Part shown: positions 45,401-58,449 of the stretch, piece by piece
Position numbering within the stretch: position 1 is the stretch's first letter
How the letters are laid out: every line of letters begins with the position of its first letter
NCBI GenBank assembly: GCA_037903475.1
Contig: JBAJFG010000614.1
Coordinates: 558,001 to 622,000 of the forward strand
Source: Ancylostoma caninum
Taxonomy: Eukaryota > Nematoda > Chromadorea > Rhabditida > Ancylostomatidae
Reading direction: 5' to 3'
Length of the DNA: 64,000 nt
Notes under the pieces: model-generated
What the model saw: only the letters and a program-made list of their open reading frames with translations
Told to the model about the DNA's origin: nothing
Database searches by the model: none
Position numbers and translations under genes: made by a program

Positions 45401-48400
45401 TATTTTCTTATTTTCATACTCATTCTTTCATTTTTTTCCTCATATTTTCATTCTTGAGAACTTTTCCTCATGTTTTTCAAAAACTCATCTCGAAACTAAT
45501 GGGAATGTCAAGGAAATCATTTTCAATGACCGATTTATTACATGAGGGAACCAGGCTGAACGTGAAAACGAACATAAAATATCTGCAAAGACGAGGAGAC
45601 ATAACGAAATGTAAATCCAACGTGTTGGGGATCTTCCATCGATTGAGCTCTTTACCTTATCTATTTAACTGTCGTTAGCATGTAATGAAAGGGAAAAAAT
45701 TAAGTTAAAAAGTACTAAAAATAAGGATGAAAACGGTCCAAACAGGTAGGAGACGAGGTCAAAATTCTAGGCATATGTTCTCCCTCTCTCTTTCTCATAT
45801 GTCTATTCCTTGTTACTCTCGCACAAAGACTTTGTTGTTTGGCTTGGCTTCCGTGTTTTTATTTGTTGTTTACTCCTACTTTTCAAGCAGCTCGATAATC
45901 GCCTAATTGCGTCCAAGTGACTGTCAGTCATTTTGACTCATTCAACTCCTTCTGACATGCACTCGTTTCCACATACTCTGATGTTACTGCAGCAGAAGAG
46001 CAGCTTCTGCTCTCCTCCCTTCAATGCTGCCATCATTGCTTAATTGCCTTTGACAACAGGTGAGCTCCAGCAGCAGTGGAAGGGAGATGGCAGTAAGTGA
46101 GGAGGGGAAGGTGTGGCTCATGCTTTGAATTCGGAGTATTACCGCAGTACAGTTTTTGTAGTGGTTATCTAGCATTCTGTCCGGTACGCTCGCCCTTTTT
46201 TCTTCTCTGCCACCCATTTCTTTTTTACCATCCACTCCTATTTCCCCATTCTGTGCTTTGCCTTCTGTCCTTAATTAGACCCAAAACCTGCCATGTGACC
46301 ATATCAGCTCATCTGATTCCTTTCTGAGACCTCACATGGACTTCTCTCACCCTTCGCTTCCTAGCAATGTTTGCATATTATCTTTAGTGAGCCTCTAAAC
46401 CCACAGAAAGCGCTCCTTCCCTGTTCTTCCATCACCATTCACGTGAGAGTCACGTGCGAAAACTAGTAGCTGATCGTGACTCCAGTGAAGCCACCCTTCT
46501 CATGCACTGACTGCATCCATAACCACATTTAGTTCTCATCTCAGCAAGTAGCTTCTTTCTTCCACTAGCCCATTTGCGGCGAAGTAACGCTGATCTCATC
46601 ATGTTTGGTTTTCTCAGCTCCTCTTTTTCCTGAGGACTTTCAGACCCTGGAGTCCACTTGAAGCTTAAGCACACGAGTTTTGACTCTTGAAGTGTTTTCA
46701 GTGCATAATCAGCGGATAATTACGTAGCTGCTAATGTATAACTGAGTCAAAGTTGTTCATGCTGTTTCTTACTTTTTGTAAAACTGTTACATACGTTAAG
46801 GTAGTAGTGTTTATAGTAGCTGTCTCTTTGGGACTTTGCAATAATTCCTACCTAATTTTTCCTTTCTATTCTTTTTTCCTTCAGTAATTCAGTGATTCGT
46901 TTTAGCTTATACAACTTGTATACAATTCAAGTTTTTACGTTATGCACACAGTTCTACATATTCGTGTTCACAAAAAGTACCTTTAAATTTTTACTGGTAG
47001 ATGCATCCATGAATCCAGGTTAGTAGGCAATGGTGTTCGGAGAAAATAATGGATTACCAATATTTCAGAGCATTTATACCCTGAATATCCTTGTGTCCCC
47101 CAGAGGAATTTGTTTTTCAAAATTTCCGGCTGAAGACCAAGACCGCCTTTACAAGGAGACTACACCTCCTTCTCCCCCGTTAGCCACTCCCTCTCACCCT
47201 CCTCCAATCTGCACCCAACCGCATTCTCTTTCTGATAAATACTCTCTTTTTCGGTCCAACTATTTTTTTTTCAGTCTTTCAACTCTTCATTGTTCTCTGA
47301 CTCCACATTCTACTCCTGCACAGGTTTTAATTCATCTTTACCTTTTCCGATTGTTACCTGCATAGGTATCTAAGATGTACACATTAATAATATTATGAAA
47401 ACAATTAGGAGGTTGTGTTCAGACTTGGCTATATGTAGCCGTGGAGGCTTTATCTGTCGAAAGTTCTTACACTACAGTCATTCTTACCAGACTATGCATA
47501 TCTACATCTAAATCTTAACAGGCTAGGTTCGTTTTTAGTGAATAGCTGGATTAACCCACTTTTGACAATTAGTAGAGTATATATAGGATATACCACATTT
47601 TGGCCTTTCTAGGCATTCTGGCATAAATACTCTGTTCTCTGATCGTTTAGTGCGTAGGGCATCGAAAAACTCCACAACAACCTTCAGCGGTTTCTATTCT
47701 GATCACCCCCCCCCCCCCCCCTCTTGTGTTTATTTATAGTTATCGAGCGCCATCTCCTTGGTTGTTCGTCACTACTCGTTTTGTTATAAACAACCTCACA
47801 GTGATGGAGGATAATATAGGTGTTTGTTTCTAAATTTAAATTCAAGTCTTACATAAGGCACACCCTAAATTCAAGTCTTACATAATGCACACCCACAAGT
47901 GGACTCTGTACCTGGGGTTATCTTATCGCTTGTCACGAAAACCTCTTCCACTGTCGTTTGCGAAATGCCTTAGCATAAAGAAATGTTGGGAAAGAGTCTG
48001 ATTTAATTGAATGCAGCAGTGAGACAATTACTGTTCTTTGCTTTGAAGTCGTCATTGGTGGCGAAATAACAGCTTTTGACTCGGAGTTAAACTCGGGACT
48101 CACCACCCCGACGATTGTCACCACTGTTTTCCAACTTTTTTCTTAATGACTTTCTCTTTTTGTATTCTTCTAAAATCCGGCAAACTCTGAGTTCATTATT
48201 CGGTGCCTTCAGAGCCTTTTTTCACTTAGTTTCAGTTGTTCCGGCACAGCGTTGCCTGCCTTCCTTCCTCATAGTCCTAAACTACCTTGTATTAGATGCT
48301 GTAACATGAAGTTCTATTATATTTTTTGGAAGATTCACGTCTTCCGACACTAATTCTTTTCCGAAATAATTTCAAGGATGCTTACAAAATTACCAGAGGT

Positions 48401-48570
48401 ACAAGCAGAAATCGACCACTTTAGATGAGACCCAAGCCTTAGTGTTCTCAAAAATTTTCACTCTCAGTTCCCACAACGATAATGTTTTTCGCTGCAGCGC
48501 CATAATCTACTTCACCTGCGCTCAATATGGTACACAGGAGCTAACCTTAAATACGCAATATTAAGATTCA
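42489..48570. other. Mostly unannotated; scattered exon-like fragments
   Basis: No recognised gene. Coding-like pieces are: 45010-45106 (+, QLLRLFARMPFEAEYKTSPI); 45206-45229 (+, bounded by TTTCACCCAG and GAAG|GTATGC); about 45332-45400 (+, TYPEDQLPRVCGRGHNVLIH); 45992-46060 (+, EEQLLLSSLQCCHHCLIAFD, bounded by TACTGCAG and CAACAG|GTGAGC); 46450-46660 (minus, RSALLRRKWASGRKKLLAEM). They may belong to one or more host genes but cannot be joined reliably. A cytosine run of about 18 lies at 47705-47722. Confidence 0.35.
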
Positions 48571-48574
48571 CATA

Positions 48575-49215
48575 AGAATGTAAGTAATCTGCATATATAA
48601 AAGTGAAAGTTTGTATGCAAATATGTAGTGTGTATGTATTGAATACAAGTCGCAGAGCCTGAACTGATCCGGAAAAAATTTTGTTGGCAGATCCTACAGG
48701 GAACGGCCGAGGTCATAGGCTGTTTTTTTTCACAAACTATCGATTGACTCATCGAATGCATCGATTTTATTGATTTTTCATTATTTATGCCCACGTGTTG
48801 GTGCGGACATGTCTACTGGGGTTTCTCTATGCGCTGAACACGAATATGGCAATCATTTTGCACGAATGTCGATTTATCGATTCTATCGATTCTTCGCGTT
48901 TCTACCTTATGGGTGTGATTCCTGGGATTCGCCGATACGCTGAATATGAATATGACAATCATTCTGTACGAATATATCGATTCAATGTTACCGAAAAAAC
49001 TTTACCGACTTTTAGCCTACAGGTCGGTGGGAAGGGGTCACTCGAGATCCACTAATATGCTCACCGCCAAAACTACAGACATTTTCATGAATTTGTCGAT
49101 GATAGTAATAGGCCTCAGTAGTGTGAGTTAGCCGAGGTAGTAAAACACCCGAGCGAAGCCGGTTACGGCAGTTAGTTATAGAAGGATAATAGTAATAGTT
49201 GAAAGTTATAGCTCT
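48575..49215 (-). repeat. Composite repeat related to the 118-bp array
   Basis: About two decayed inverted copies of the 118-bp unit (48760-48990: ATCGATTTTATTGATTTTTC, TATGACAATCATT, CGCTGAA.A.GAATATG) are followed by a block whose inverse is CCGGCTTCGCTCGGGTGTTT (49150-49170). The same CCGGCTTTGCTCGGGT block stands beside the main array at 58465-58480, in the same relative position. Confidence 0.55.
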
Positions 49216-49599
49216 ATCCATTAGTTACGTAACAACCTATCTTACTTCTTCTTAATTGGCAGTTCATGTGTGTGTGTGTGTGTGTGTGCACGAGAACCAG
49301 CCACCAAAAACGGAAAATACCTACACCATTGTGTTCAGCGCGTTGAGTTATGTACGAAAATGTGGTAAATTTTGATTTTTACCTTGATTTACAGGTGTTT
49401 CGGGCCACTTCAGTCATGTTCAGACATGTTAATGGCCGACAGTTGTTTTCACCACGGTCGGAATGAATGAGATAGGCCTATGATTACAGGACTGTATAAA
49501 AGGAAGGAGACGGGCAGGATACCTTTATAACGAAGACGAGGAACGAGGCGGAAGAGGGATGACGCGGATGAGGATTAGGCAACAGTGTATGTTAGAGGT

Positions 49600-50545
49600 G
49601 CGCCGGCGGTGTGATAGGGATCCTCCGGCGCCCATTAGCGGGGAGACGCATGGATTCGGGTCCAACGACGTGATAAGGATGGGTCGGCGTCCAAAGGCGG
49701 GAAAACGCCTGGAGTCCGGTCCAACAGAGTGATAAGGGTGCGCCAGCGTCCAAAAGCGGGGAAATGCCTGGAGTCGGGTCCAACGGAGTGATAAGGTTGC
49801 GCCGGCGTCCAGAAGCGGGAAAATGCCTGGAGTCGGGTCCAACGGCGTGATAAGGGTGCGCCGGCGTCCAAAAGCGGGAAAATGCCTGGAGTCGGGTCCA
49901 ACGGCGTGATAAGGGTGCGCCGGCGTCCAAAAGCGGGAAAACGCCTGGAGTCGGGTCCAACGGCGTGATAAGGGTGCGCCGGCGTCCAAAAGCGTGGGAA
50001 TGCCTGGAGTCGGGTCCAACGGCGTGATAAGGGTGCGCCGGCGTCCAAAAGCGGGAAAACGCCTGGAGTCGGGTCCAACAGCGTGATAAGGGTGCGCCGG
50101 CGTCCAAAAGCGGGGAAATGCCTGGAGTCGGGTCCAACGGTGTGATAAGGGTGCGCCGGCGTCCAAAAGCGGGAAAACGCCTGGAGTCGGGTCCAACGGC
50201 GTGATAAGGGTGCGCAGGCGTCCAAAAGCGGGAAAACGCCTGGAGTCGGGTCCAATGGCGTGATAAGGGTGCGCCGGCGTCCAAAAGCGTGGAAATGCCT
50301 GGAGTCGGGTCCAACGCCGTGATAACGGTGCGCCGGCGTCCAAAAGCGGGGAAATGCCTGCAGTCGGGTCAATTGGCGTGATAAGGGTGCGCCGGCGTCC
50401 AAAAGCGAGAAAATGCCTGGAGTCGGGTCCAACAGAGTGATAAGGGTGCGCCGGCGTCCAAAAGCGGGAAAATGCCTGGAGTCGGGTCCAACAGCGTGAT
50501 AAGGGTGCACCGGCGTCCTAAAGCGGGGAAATGCCCGGAGTCGGG
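49600..50545 (-). repeat. Minisatellite, 59-bp units, about 15 copies
   Basis: The minus-strand unit runs GACGCCGGCGCACCCTTATC, then ACGCCGTTGGACCCGACTCC, then AGGCATTTTCCCGCTTTTG. It shares GCGCCGGCGCACCCTTATCAC and TGGACCCG with the 50-bp array at 16827-19852 but keeps a 9-bp segment (AGGCGTTTT-like) that the shorter unit lacks. The long minus-strand open frames of 240-291 residues are by-products. Confidence 0.88.
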
Positions 50546-50854
50546 TGGTAAGGGTGTAAAGGCGCTCAAAAGGGAGGAACCTCTGGAGCAGGTCCCAACG
50601 GTGAGATAAGGGTGCACCGGTGTTCAGGTGCAGTACCAGATTGAACTTACTCGGTCAATTTTTACTTTTTACGTCCACCACAGCGATCCGAAATGCGTTA
50701 CCGCAAATTGTTAGAAAGGAGCTGTCCATAGTAGGTAAATGGTTCCATGAACCGCGGTAAAGAATACTTCTCTGTGGATGGTGTCTGTTCATCCGTCTGC
50801 ACTAATCTTATCTGAGGACAATGAAAATATGCGAGCGAAGCGAGCATGAGAAGA

Positions 50855-50890
50855 AGCCTGAGAGTCCGGCGTTAGCCGGACGATCAGGCT
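50855..50890 (-). repeat. Two-tier hairpin of composite element copy 3
   Basis: Outer stem AGCCTGA/TCAGGCT, inner stem TCCGGC/GCCGGA. See copy 1 at 16317-16352 for the compensatory comparison. Confidence 0.75.
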
Positions 50891-53689
50891 GGTATAATAT
50901 TAATTCTCGTTTTCATGTTCATATGTAAATATTAGGGTCGACCCCATTTTCATAGAAATCTCAATTACCTGCTTTTCCAAACTTGCTTATAGCGCAGCAC
51001 TTCGGGAAAACTGAAAATTTCTGCTTGGAAAACCTTTTTGCGAATGGAGCAGGATCTCTAGCTTTCCGAAGCCTTAAATTCCCTGGGGAGGTTGATGAAT
51101 CCTTTCTTTCGAGTTCAGGAAATTGAATTAAAGGTAAAATAGGCTCAGCGTGGAGGGCACATCCATGCATTCGCTATTGAACATAAGGTGCTGCTTCGTG
51201 AACATTTCGTCTATTGAACAATGGAACTGTGCTAACTATTGAGAAGCAGGTTCTTGTTCAGGATTTTCCTCCTGAAGGTTCACATCATCCTTTTTGGAGT
51301 GACCGAAATTGGATAAAAAGGGAGACGGTCTCGGGGTGGACAGGGATGAGCCGTACATCCGTGTCCAGTTCTTCAGTTAGCCTTTATCCGTAGATCTCGT
51401 TGTATCCGTTATCCGGACCGTTATCTGGATCTTGGATAATCTTTTATCCCCTCAAAACAAGTCTACATCCTGATGTAGACTTGTTTTGAAGTGACGTTTT
51501 GGTGATACCTACTCAATACATCATTACTATCATTATAACAATTACAAAACGCCCCCTAATATTGTAGTTGTATTGTCGCCCTTTAATTCCCCTTTACAGG
51601 AACATCGCACTTATTGTTGCCACGATTGTCTCCATCCAAACGCCCACTTTCCGCTTTCTTCGTGTCGTTCTCATAGTTCTTTTTGCAAAAAGACATTTCT
51701 CACAATCAATCAGTCATTAAATGGTGCGCCATTGCAAAGTCACTGCTGCACTTTTTCCCCATGTTCCCACGCAGTTTCTTCTGTGCATCTGCACTATTCA
51801 CGTTAGTATTATATTACTATGGCAACATAGATGTTGCCCGTGACTGGTCATTAACGGATAATTTCAGCACGTTAGCAGATTAGGCGAGTATTACGTGTCT
51901 ACTCGTCGTTGCTATTTACGTACGTATTTACGAATTCTCTATATGTACATACTCCTTGTCGATCAGTGCTACCAAAATAGGTACACTACACAATAAATAT
52001 TGGTATGAGTAGATTGATATAGTTTTTTCTTGCTCACAACTGACGTCCCCTTATAATTGCCCTTTTTTTCTCACACTTGTTGATCTCTGGTCTACTAGCA
52101 GTGTGTGTTGGTTGGCGCAACTTAGTGGTATGGGATTGATTAGGTAAAATTTAAAAAAATATTGAAGGTGTGGTTTTTTGAAATGTACCGGTAACCTTTA
52201 CGTATGTTCGATATATTTAGAGTATTTAGACGAGGTTCCATACATCATTCCTATTCTAAGCTCTATTTTTCTGTACTCAAAAGTAGGTGGGAAAGGTGAT
52301 TTATTCTATATTTTTGCTTTTGTTCTTGTCATATTTACCATCATCTTTCGTTACCACATTTTGTTGTCATTGCTTACCTAACTATAATAATTGCCACTTA
52401 TTTTACTGATCTGGGGAAAATTGGTTTGTGACATCATGTTCTCTTGATAATGTTGTTTTATATTCTGATTATATTATTTCTATCGCTATTTCAATATTCT
52501 GTGATTTTATATCGTTGTTTGTCAATGTTTAATTTTATTTTTTTTTTGTTTAGATAAAGGTGGTACTTTAGCTTTTGCATTGTGTTATTTATGTTTGTGA
52601 CTGCTTTGATTTTCAAAAAAAAGGGTGCTTCCACCTTTGAATTTCCAAAAAAAAGGTTTTTTTTCTCGATTTTTCGGTAGTCGTGCTGCCGCAGCACCAT
52701 GTAGAGAGCTGCAGCAACACCATACGTGTAGTTGCTGCAACACCATATTTTGAGTAGCACTTCTCTAAATAGAACTGATTTTAACGCACCATTCCCTCTC
52801 TTTTTCGATCTCAACAACGATCGAAAGTAAGATCACTCTAATTGGTTCTCAATCCAAAAAAAATTAGCTCTCGTTTATCTGTTTGGTAGAGGTATTCACA
52901 ATCCAAACTAGCGCCTTCTGTATTCTCTTTTTATGCATTTCACGGAGACAAATTCCAATTTTTCTAATTTTTATAGTATTAACTAGTGGCCCCGTGAGCC
53001 ACGTTATTGTGCTACTTTCCGTAGTGTGACAGTATTGACCCGTTGTGGTTTTTCGTGCGCGCCAACCTGTTGTGTGAGATTCACACCCTCAACTCGAGCT
53101 ACACTATCTAACAACTGTATATGTATATCTACATATAAAATTATTCAGTCGAAAAAGAGCACATAGCGTAGCGAATGAGAGAAGAGAACTCACAGAATCC
53201 GTGAATCAATTTGTTTTGTTGTTTCTATCTCTGTCTTTCGCGAGCAGCGAGCATACCAAGGACAGCGTGAAATACAGAACACAACTGCTTTTGTGTTGTA
53301 CAAACCACTCGGTCAATAACTCAGTAAGCCAATCATACAAACACACCCTCAGCATCACCACTGTATGTGACTATCCCATCCTTCTAGTTCAAACCAAACT
53401 CATTCTAAAAACTTTATACTTTCCCAAAGTTTTGAACAAAAACTGAAAACAAATTATTGTGAAAAGAGAATAAGCATCCCGATCGCTTATTTCCACCAAC
53501 CTTCTTCGTCATTACTCACCGATATTCACCGACACGACGTGGCTCATTTATACTAAACCAAAAAAGTTCTAAGTGATGATTAAGAAGGTGATCAATACTC
53601 AAATCCACGTGGCCTAGGGAAGGGAGATGATCAACAGGGTTGATGGTATAAATGAGTAGGAGCATAAGTTATTGGTTATTTTTCGCTTA
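50891..53689. other. No gene recognised
   Basis: AT-rich DNA with short open frames. It contains the inverted repeat at 51452-51489 and three short GCTGC..GCAACACCATA repeats near 52687-52749. Confidence 0.4.
51452..51489. repeat. Perfect inverted repeat, 18-bp arms, 2-base spacer
   Basis: TCAAAACAAGTCTACATC, CT, GATGTAGACTTGTTTTGA. All 18 pairs match. No uridine run suggests a terminator role; the function is unknown. Confidence 0.95.
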
Positions 53690-54656
53690 AGCTCAGGAAA
53701 CGAAGATGCTTCATGAGATTGGTGGGATACTTGGGGAGGCGATCCACGGTGTTGGCGGAATACATGGGATGGGTGCGTAAATTATTGCTTAGGCTTTTGC
53801 CTGAGCTTCTGGAACGGAATGTAATCCACTGGTTGGGGGGATACATGAGGTGGGTGCGCAAGTTATTTTCTAGACTTTTGTCTGAGTTTCTAGTAAGGGA
53901 GGTTGTCCACAGAGTTGACGAGATACCGACTTTTGCCTGAGTTTCTAGTAGTGGAGGTGGTCCACGAGTTTGGCGAGAAACATTGGATGGGTGCGCAATT
54001 TATTGTCCAGGCTTTTGCTTGAGTTTCTGGAAAGGGAGGTAATCCACGGGCTTGGAGGGATACATGAGGTGGGGGCGCAAGTTACTTTCTAGACTTTTGT
54101 CTGAGTTTCTTGGAAGGGAGGCAATCCACGGGGTTGGCGGGATACATGGGGTGGGTGCGTAAGTTATTTTGTAGACTTTTGCCTGAGTTTCTAGTAAGGG
54201 AGTTGGTCCACAGGGTTGACGAGATACATGAGGTGGGTGCGCAAGTTATTTTCTAGACTTTTGCCTGAGTTTCTTGGAAGGGAGGCAACCCACGGGGTTG
54301 GCGGGATACATGGGGTGGGTGCGTAAATTATTGTCTGGGCTTTTGCCTGAGTTTCTGGAAAGGGAGGTGGTCCACGGGGTTGGCGGGATACATGAGGTGG
54401 GTGCGCAATTTATTGTCCAGGCTTTTGTTTGAGTTTCTAGTAAGGGAGGTTTCTAGTAAGGGAGGTGGTCCACGGGGTTGGCTATAAACATTGGGTGGGT
54501 GCGCAAGTTACTGTCCAGGTTGATGCCTAAGCTTCTGGAAAGGGGGGTAATCTACGGGGTTGCTGAGATACATGAGGTGGATGCGCAAGTTATTTTCTAG
54601 ACTTTTGCCTGAGTTTCTTGGAAGGGAGGCAATCCATGGGGTTGGCGGGATATATA

Positions 54657-55955
54657 CAGGGTGGCTGTTAAGTATGGATCGCGTTTCTTGAAGGTTAAAA
54701 AGGAGATAGGAAAACAGCTATAGCCTAAATCTAGTGATGGTACGATAACTAGTGGCTTCGATGAATAGCGTGAGAATTTTGGTTCCCCTGCTTGGACTCT
54801 TTCAGAAGTTATAAAAAGATTTCGTCATCTACTGTCATCAGTGAACCTCAGTGGTTGCGCACTCCATGTTAATGAATTTGCTGAACGCCCTGATTTCTCC
54901 GCACCAATAGAAGGGAATATTGTGAAGCAGCAAAGGGAGAGAGGCCATACTGCTCCATTCCAGAAACCAAAGACACTTCGATCCGTTCGCACTTTACGTT
55001 GCCGTGGCATCATCGATAAGAGTATCGCCAGCGACAATTCCATCACATCGAATCGCTGAGCTTCCAACTCGAATATCTCCACAGACACTGTTCAGAACAT
55101 TGCGAAACTTGGACTGGAGCTGCGCAGTTACTGAACGTTCAGAACATCACACTGTTAGATTGGGTGAACAGAGAACTTTTTGATTAGGCGAAAAAGTTTC
55201 CAAAAGAAATCTTCGTGGCCGTCTCCTCAACCTCGCTTTTACGGACGGAAAATTTTACACTGTAATGGCTGCTTGAATTCCGTGGGAGTCAACGCGATCA
55301 CTGTCATTGTATCACAGTACAGTTAAGAAATAGGTGATAAGCGAATGAGCTCTTTTTATTTAGTCTCCTATGGTCTGGGGTGAATTGACTTTGAAAATGC
55401 TTTCTTCGCTGTTTTTCCTGACAAAATTGCCGAAAATTCACGCCGGTTTTCATCAGGAAGCCATCTTACACGATGTACTCCTTCCACGGATCAGCAGACA
55501 CGGCTGCAAAAGAGGTTCACCATATAGCAAGAGCGGGCCCCACATCTGGCCACAAAATCCACTTTTGCCTTCTGTGACCCTGACTTTCCTGATTGGTAAG
55601 GCTAAGATATACGGTTCTCCTACTCCCTGATTTCAGTCCGCTGATCTATGTCGTTTGAAGCTTCTTAGAGGCCAAGGTGTCCGCTACTAGTCACGAATGT
55701 GTGAACCTTCTCAGGATAGCATTCGAGAGGGAGTGGAGCAAGACCAACGTCAACCTCTTGCGGCCAACTGAAGTCTTACTTGAGGGGCGACTGAGGGCCT
55801 GCACCTATGCCGAATCAGACTTCTTCGAGCAGTACCTTTACCTGGTGATGGCCAATGCTTGCGCAAAAAAAGTAAACAATATGGCATCGCAATACCTTAC
55901 TTCTTTGGAGAAGGAGGTTAGAAAATTGAGCGATCCATACTTAACAGCCACCCTG
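54657..55955 (+). mobile_element. maT/mariner-type element inserted in the 82-bp array
   Basis: 1299 bp with TA at 54655-54656 and 55956-55957. Terminal repeats CAGGGTGGCTGTTAAGTATG and its exact inverse at 55936-55955 extend to GATCGC. The insertion falls at the TA of the array's GGGATACATG. Full-length size; the transposase is decayed. Confidence 0.9.
54840..55850 (+). pseudogene. maT/mariner-type transposase, decayed
   Basis: The N-terminal part is broken (TLRSVRTLRCRGIIDKSIAS in one frame). The catalytic part starts at about 55370 with MVWGELTLKMLSSLFF and HQEAILHDVLLPRISRHG, continues with a block including LPDFSPLIYVV, and ends with TSHECVNLLRIAFEREWSKT, NVNLLRPTEV and LRACTYAESDFFEQYL. 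This order matches nematode and insect maT-like transposases (MVWG.., then PDLNP-like, then a tail ending in RLRAC.EAEG.YFE). Several stops and shifts; not functional. Confidence 0.7.
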
Positions 55956-56255
55956 TACATGGGGGGGGGGGGTGCGTAAATTATTGTCTAGGCTTTTGCC
56001 TGAGTTTCTTGGAAGGGAGGCAATCCACGGGGTTGGCGAGATACATGGGGTGGGTGCATAGATTATTGTCTAGGCTTTTGCCCGAGTTTCTGGAAAGGGA
56101 GGTGGTCCACGGGGTTGGCGGTATACATGAGGTGGGTGCGCAATTTATTGTCCAGACTTTTGTTTGAGTTTCTAGTAAGGGAGGTGGTCCACGGGGTTGA
56201 TAAGACACATTAGGTGGGTGCGCAAGTTATTGTCTAGGCTTTTGCGCGAGATAGT

Positions 56256-56515
56256 AACCCCGTGAGTTCCTTGGCTCAAAGTTTCACCGCATTTTATCAG
56301 TGTTGGTATTAGAGTTCGAGTAGAGTGTCTTCAAACAAACCTAATTAAGCACTTCATTCAGTCTCAACACCTGTCTGAATAGAACTAATCCTTAGATTTT
56401 GAGAAACTCAAACTGAACAGTGGCAAACAGCTTGTCGAGGAGTCACAAAATGCCAAAATTGACTGATTGGAATTTTTGAAGACCACGACCTTCTTTTTGT
56501 TGACGACCAATGAAC
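56256..56515. other. Spacer between two arrays
   Basis: AT-rich, no motif recognised. Confidence 0.5.
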
Positions 56516-56519
56516 ACGT

Positions 56520-58210
56520 GTTGCCTTTTGCCTGAAGCCAACGCCGCTTTACCACTGAGCCAGCCAGCAGGACTCACGGGAATATCCCGGCCAACAGACC
56601 TCGCCAATTCACTACTGGCCCAGTTGGACTCAAAGAAAAGTTCCGACCAATGGACCAGTGCGCCCCTTTACCTAAAACCAGCGCTACTTTACCACTGGCC
56701 CAGTCAAACCCAAGGGAAAATACCGCGCAGTGGACAAGTGTGTCCCTTTACCTGAGACGGGCGCAACTTTGCTGCTGACAGCGTCGCAGTCAAAGGAAAA
56801 TCCTGACCAGCGGACCCGTGTGCCCCTTAGCTTGAGACCGGCGCCTGTTTACCATTGGCCCAGTCGAACCCAAGGGAAGTGCTGACCAAAGACCCGTGTG
56901 TCCCTTTACCAGAGACCAGCACCTATTTACCACTGACGGAAAAATTCTGACCAACGACCCACGTGCCCCTGTTTACCATTGGCCCAGTCGAACCCAAGGG
57001 AAAATCCTGAAATCCCTTGTGCCCCTTTGCCTGAGGTCGGCGCCTTTTTATCATTGGTCCAGTCGAACCCAAGGGAAAGTCCTGACCAACGGACCCATGT
57101 GCCCCTTTACCTGAGACCGGCGCCTGTTTACCATTGGCCCAGTCGAACCCAAGGGAAAGTCCTGACCAACGGACCCGTGTGCCCCTTTACCTGAGACCAG
57201 CACCTGTTTATCACTGGCCCAGTGGAATCCAAGGGAAAGTCCTGACCAACAGACCCATGTGTCCCTTTACCAGAGACCAGCACCTGTTTACCATTGGCCC
57301 AGTCGAACCCAAGGGAAAGAGCTGAGTAACGACCTGTGTGCCCCTTTACCTGAGACCAGCACCTGTTTATCACTGGCCCAGTGAAATCCAAGGGAAAGTC
57401 CTGACCAACGGACCCGTGTGCCCCTTTACCTCAGACCAGCAACTGTTTACCACTGGCCCAGTGGAACCCAAGGGAAAGTCCTGACCAACGGACCCGTGTG
57501 CCCCTTTACCTGAGACCGGCGCCTGTTTACCATTGGCCCAGTCGAACCCAAGGGAAGTGCTGACCAAAGACCCGTGTGCCCCTTTACCAGAGTCCAGCAC
57601 CTGTTTACCACTGGCGGGAAAATTCTGACCAACGACCCATGTGCCCCTCTTTACCATTGGCCCAGTCGAAGCCAAGAGAAAGTGCTGACCAACGGACCTG
57701 TGTGACCCTTTACCAGATTCCAGCACCTGTTTACCACTGGCGGGAAAATTCAGACCAACAGACCCATGTGTCCCTTTACCAGATACCAGCACCTGTTTAC
57801 CACTGGCGGGAAAATTCTGACCAACGACCCATGTGCCCCTGTTTACCACTGGCCCAGTCGAACCCAAGGAAAGTGCTGACCAAAGACCCGTGTGCCCCTT
57901 TACCAGAGTCCAGCACCTGTTTACCACTGGCGGGAAAATTCTGACCAACGATCCATGTGCCCCTGTTTACCATTGGCCCAGTCGAAGCCAAGGGAAAGTG
58001 CTGACCAACGGACCCGTGTGACCCTTTACCAGATTCCAGCACCTGTTTACCACTGGCGGGAAAATTCTGACCAACAGACCCATGTGTCCCTTTACCAGAT
58101 ACCAGCACTTGTTTACCACTGGCGGGAAAATTCTGACCAATGGACCCGTGTGCCTCTTTACCTGAGACCGGTGCATGTTTACCACTGGCCCAGTCAAAAT
58201 CAAGGAAAAA
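56520..58210 (+). repeat. Minisatellite, ~80-bp units with a ~60-bp variant
   Basis: The unit includes CCTGTTTACCATTGGCCCAG, TCGAACCCAAGGGAAAGTCC, TGACCAACGGACCCGTGTGC and CCCTTTACCTGAGACCGG. A shorter form replaces the middle with CACTGGCGGGAAAATTCTGA. Long and short forms alternate at 57540-58150, with a duplicated block visible (57560-57840 against 57870-58140). All open frames here are by-products. Confidence 0.9.
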
Positions 58211-58449
58211 CCCCAACGGATGGGAACAGCGCTACCACTTCGTTTCAAAACCATGTCAGGAAACAAAGCCATGTGCTGGGATTTTGTTGTAACGTTAATC
58301 GACATTATTAGGATTATTGGGCTCCAAATCGGATTTGCAGGGAGCCCCTTCACCCCTGAGAATGGCTTGCTGGATTAAAAAAAATCTTATATCTGTTTGA
58401 TCCTTTGAATCCAGTTGTTTAGTTTCACCATTATTTTTTGAATTTTTAT

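Larger units (their letters stand above)
49240..50890 (-). repeat. Composite hairpin-minisatellite element, copy 3 (inverted)
   Basis: In its own orientation: hairpin (50890-50855), CTCGCTTCGCTCGCAT, spacer, 59-bp minisatellite, linker, (CA)n of about 11 repeats (49268-49290) and the end block GAACTGCCAATTAAGAAGAA (49263-49245). The linker is nearly identical to copy 2 over about 280 bp. This is the most complete copy. Confidence 0.75.
53690..56255 (+). repeat. Minisatellite, ~82-bp units, split by a maT element
   Basis: The unit includes GAGTTTCTGGAAAGGGAGG, GGTCCACGGGGTTGGCGGGA, TACATGAGGTGGGTGCGCAA and TTATTTTCTAGACTTTTGCC. About 12 units lie at 53690-54656 and 3.5 at 55965-56255, the same series interrupted at a TA by the 54657-55955 element. 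Confidence 0.9.

Noticed and set aside
49525..50510. Minus-strand open frames of 240-291 residues
   Set aside because: By-products of the 59-bp satellite, with three overlapping frames of equal quality.
53690..54656. Plus-strand 75-residue frame with leucine-rich pattern
   Set aside because: Generated by the 82-bp satellite unit.
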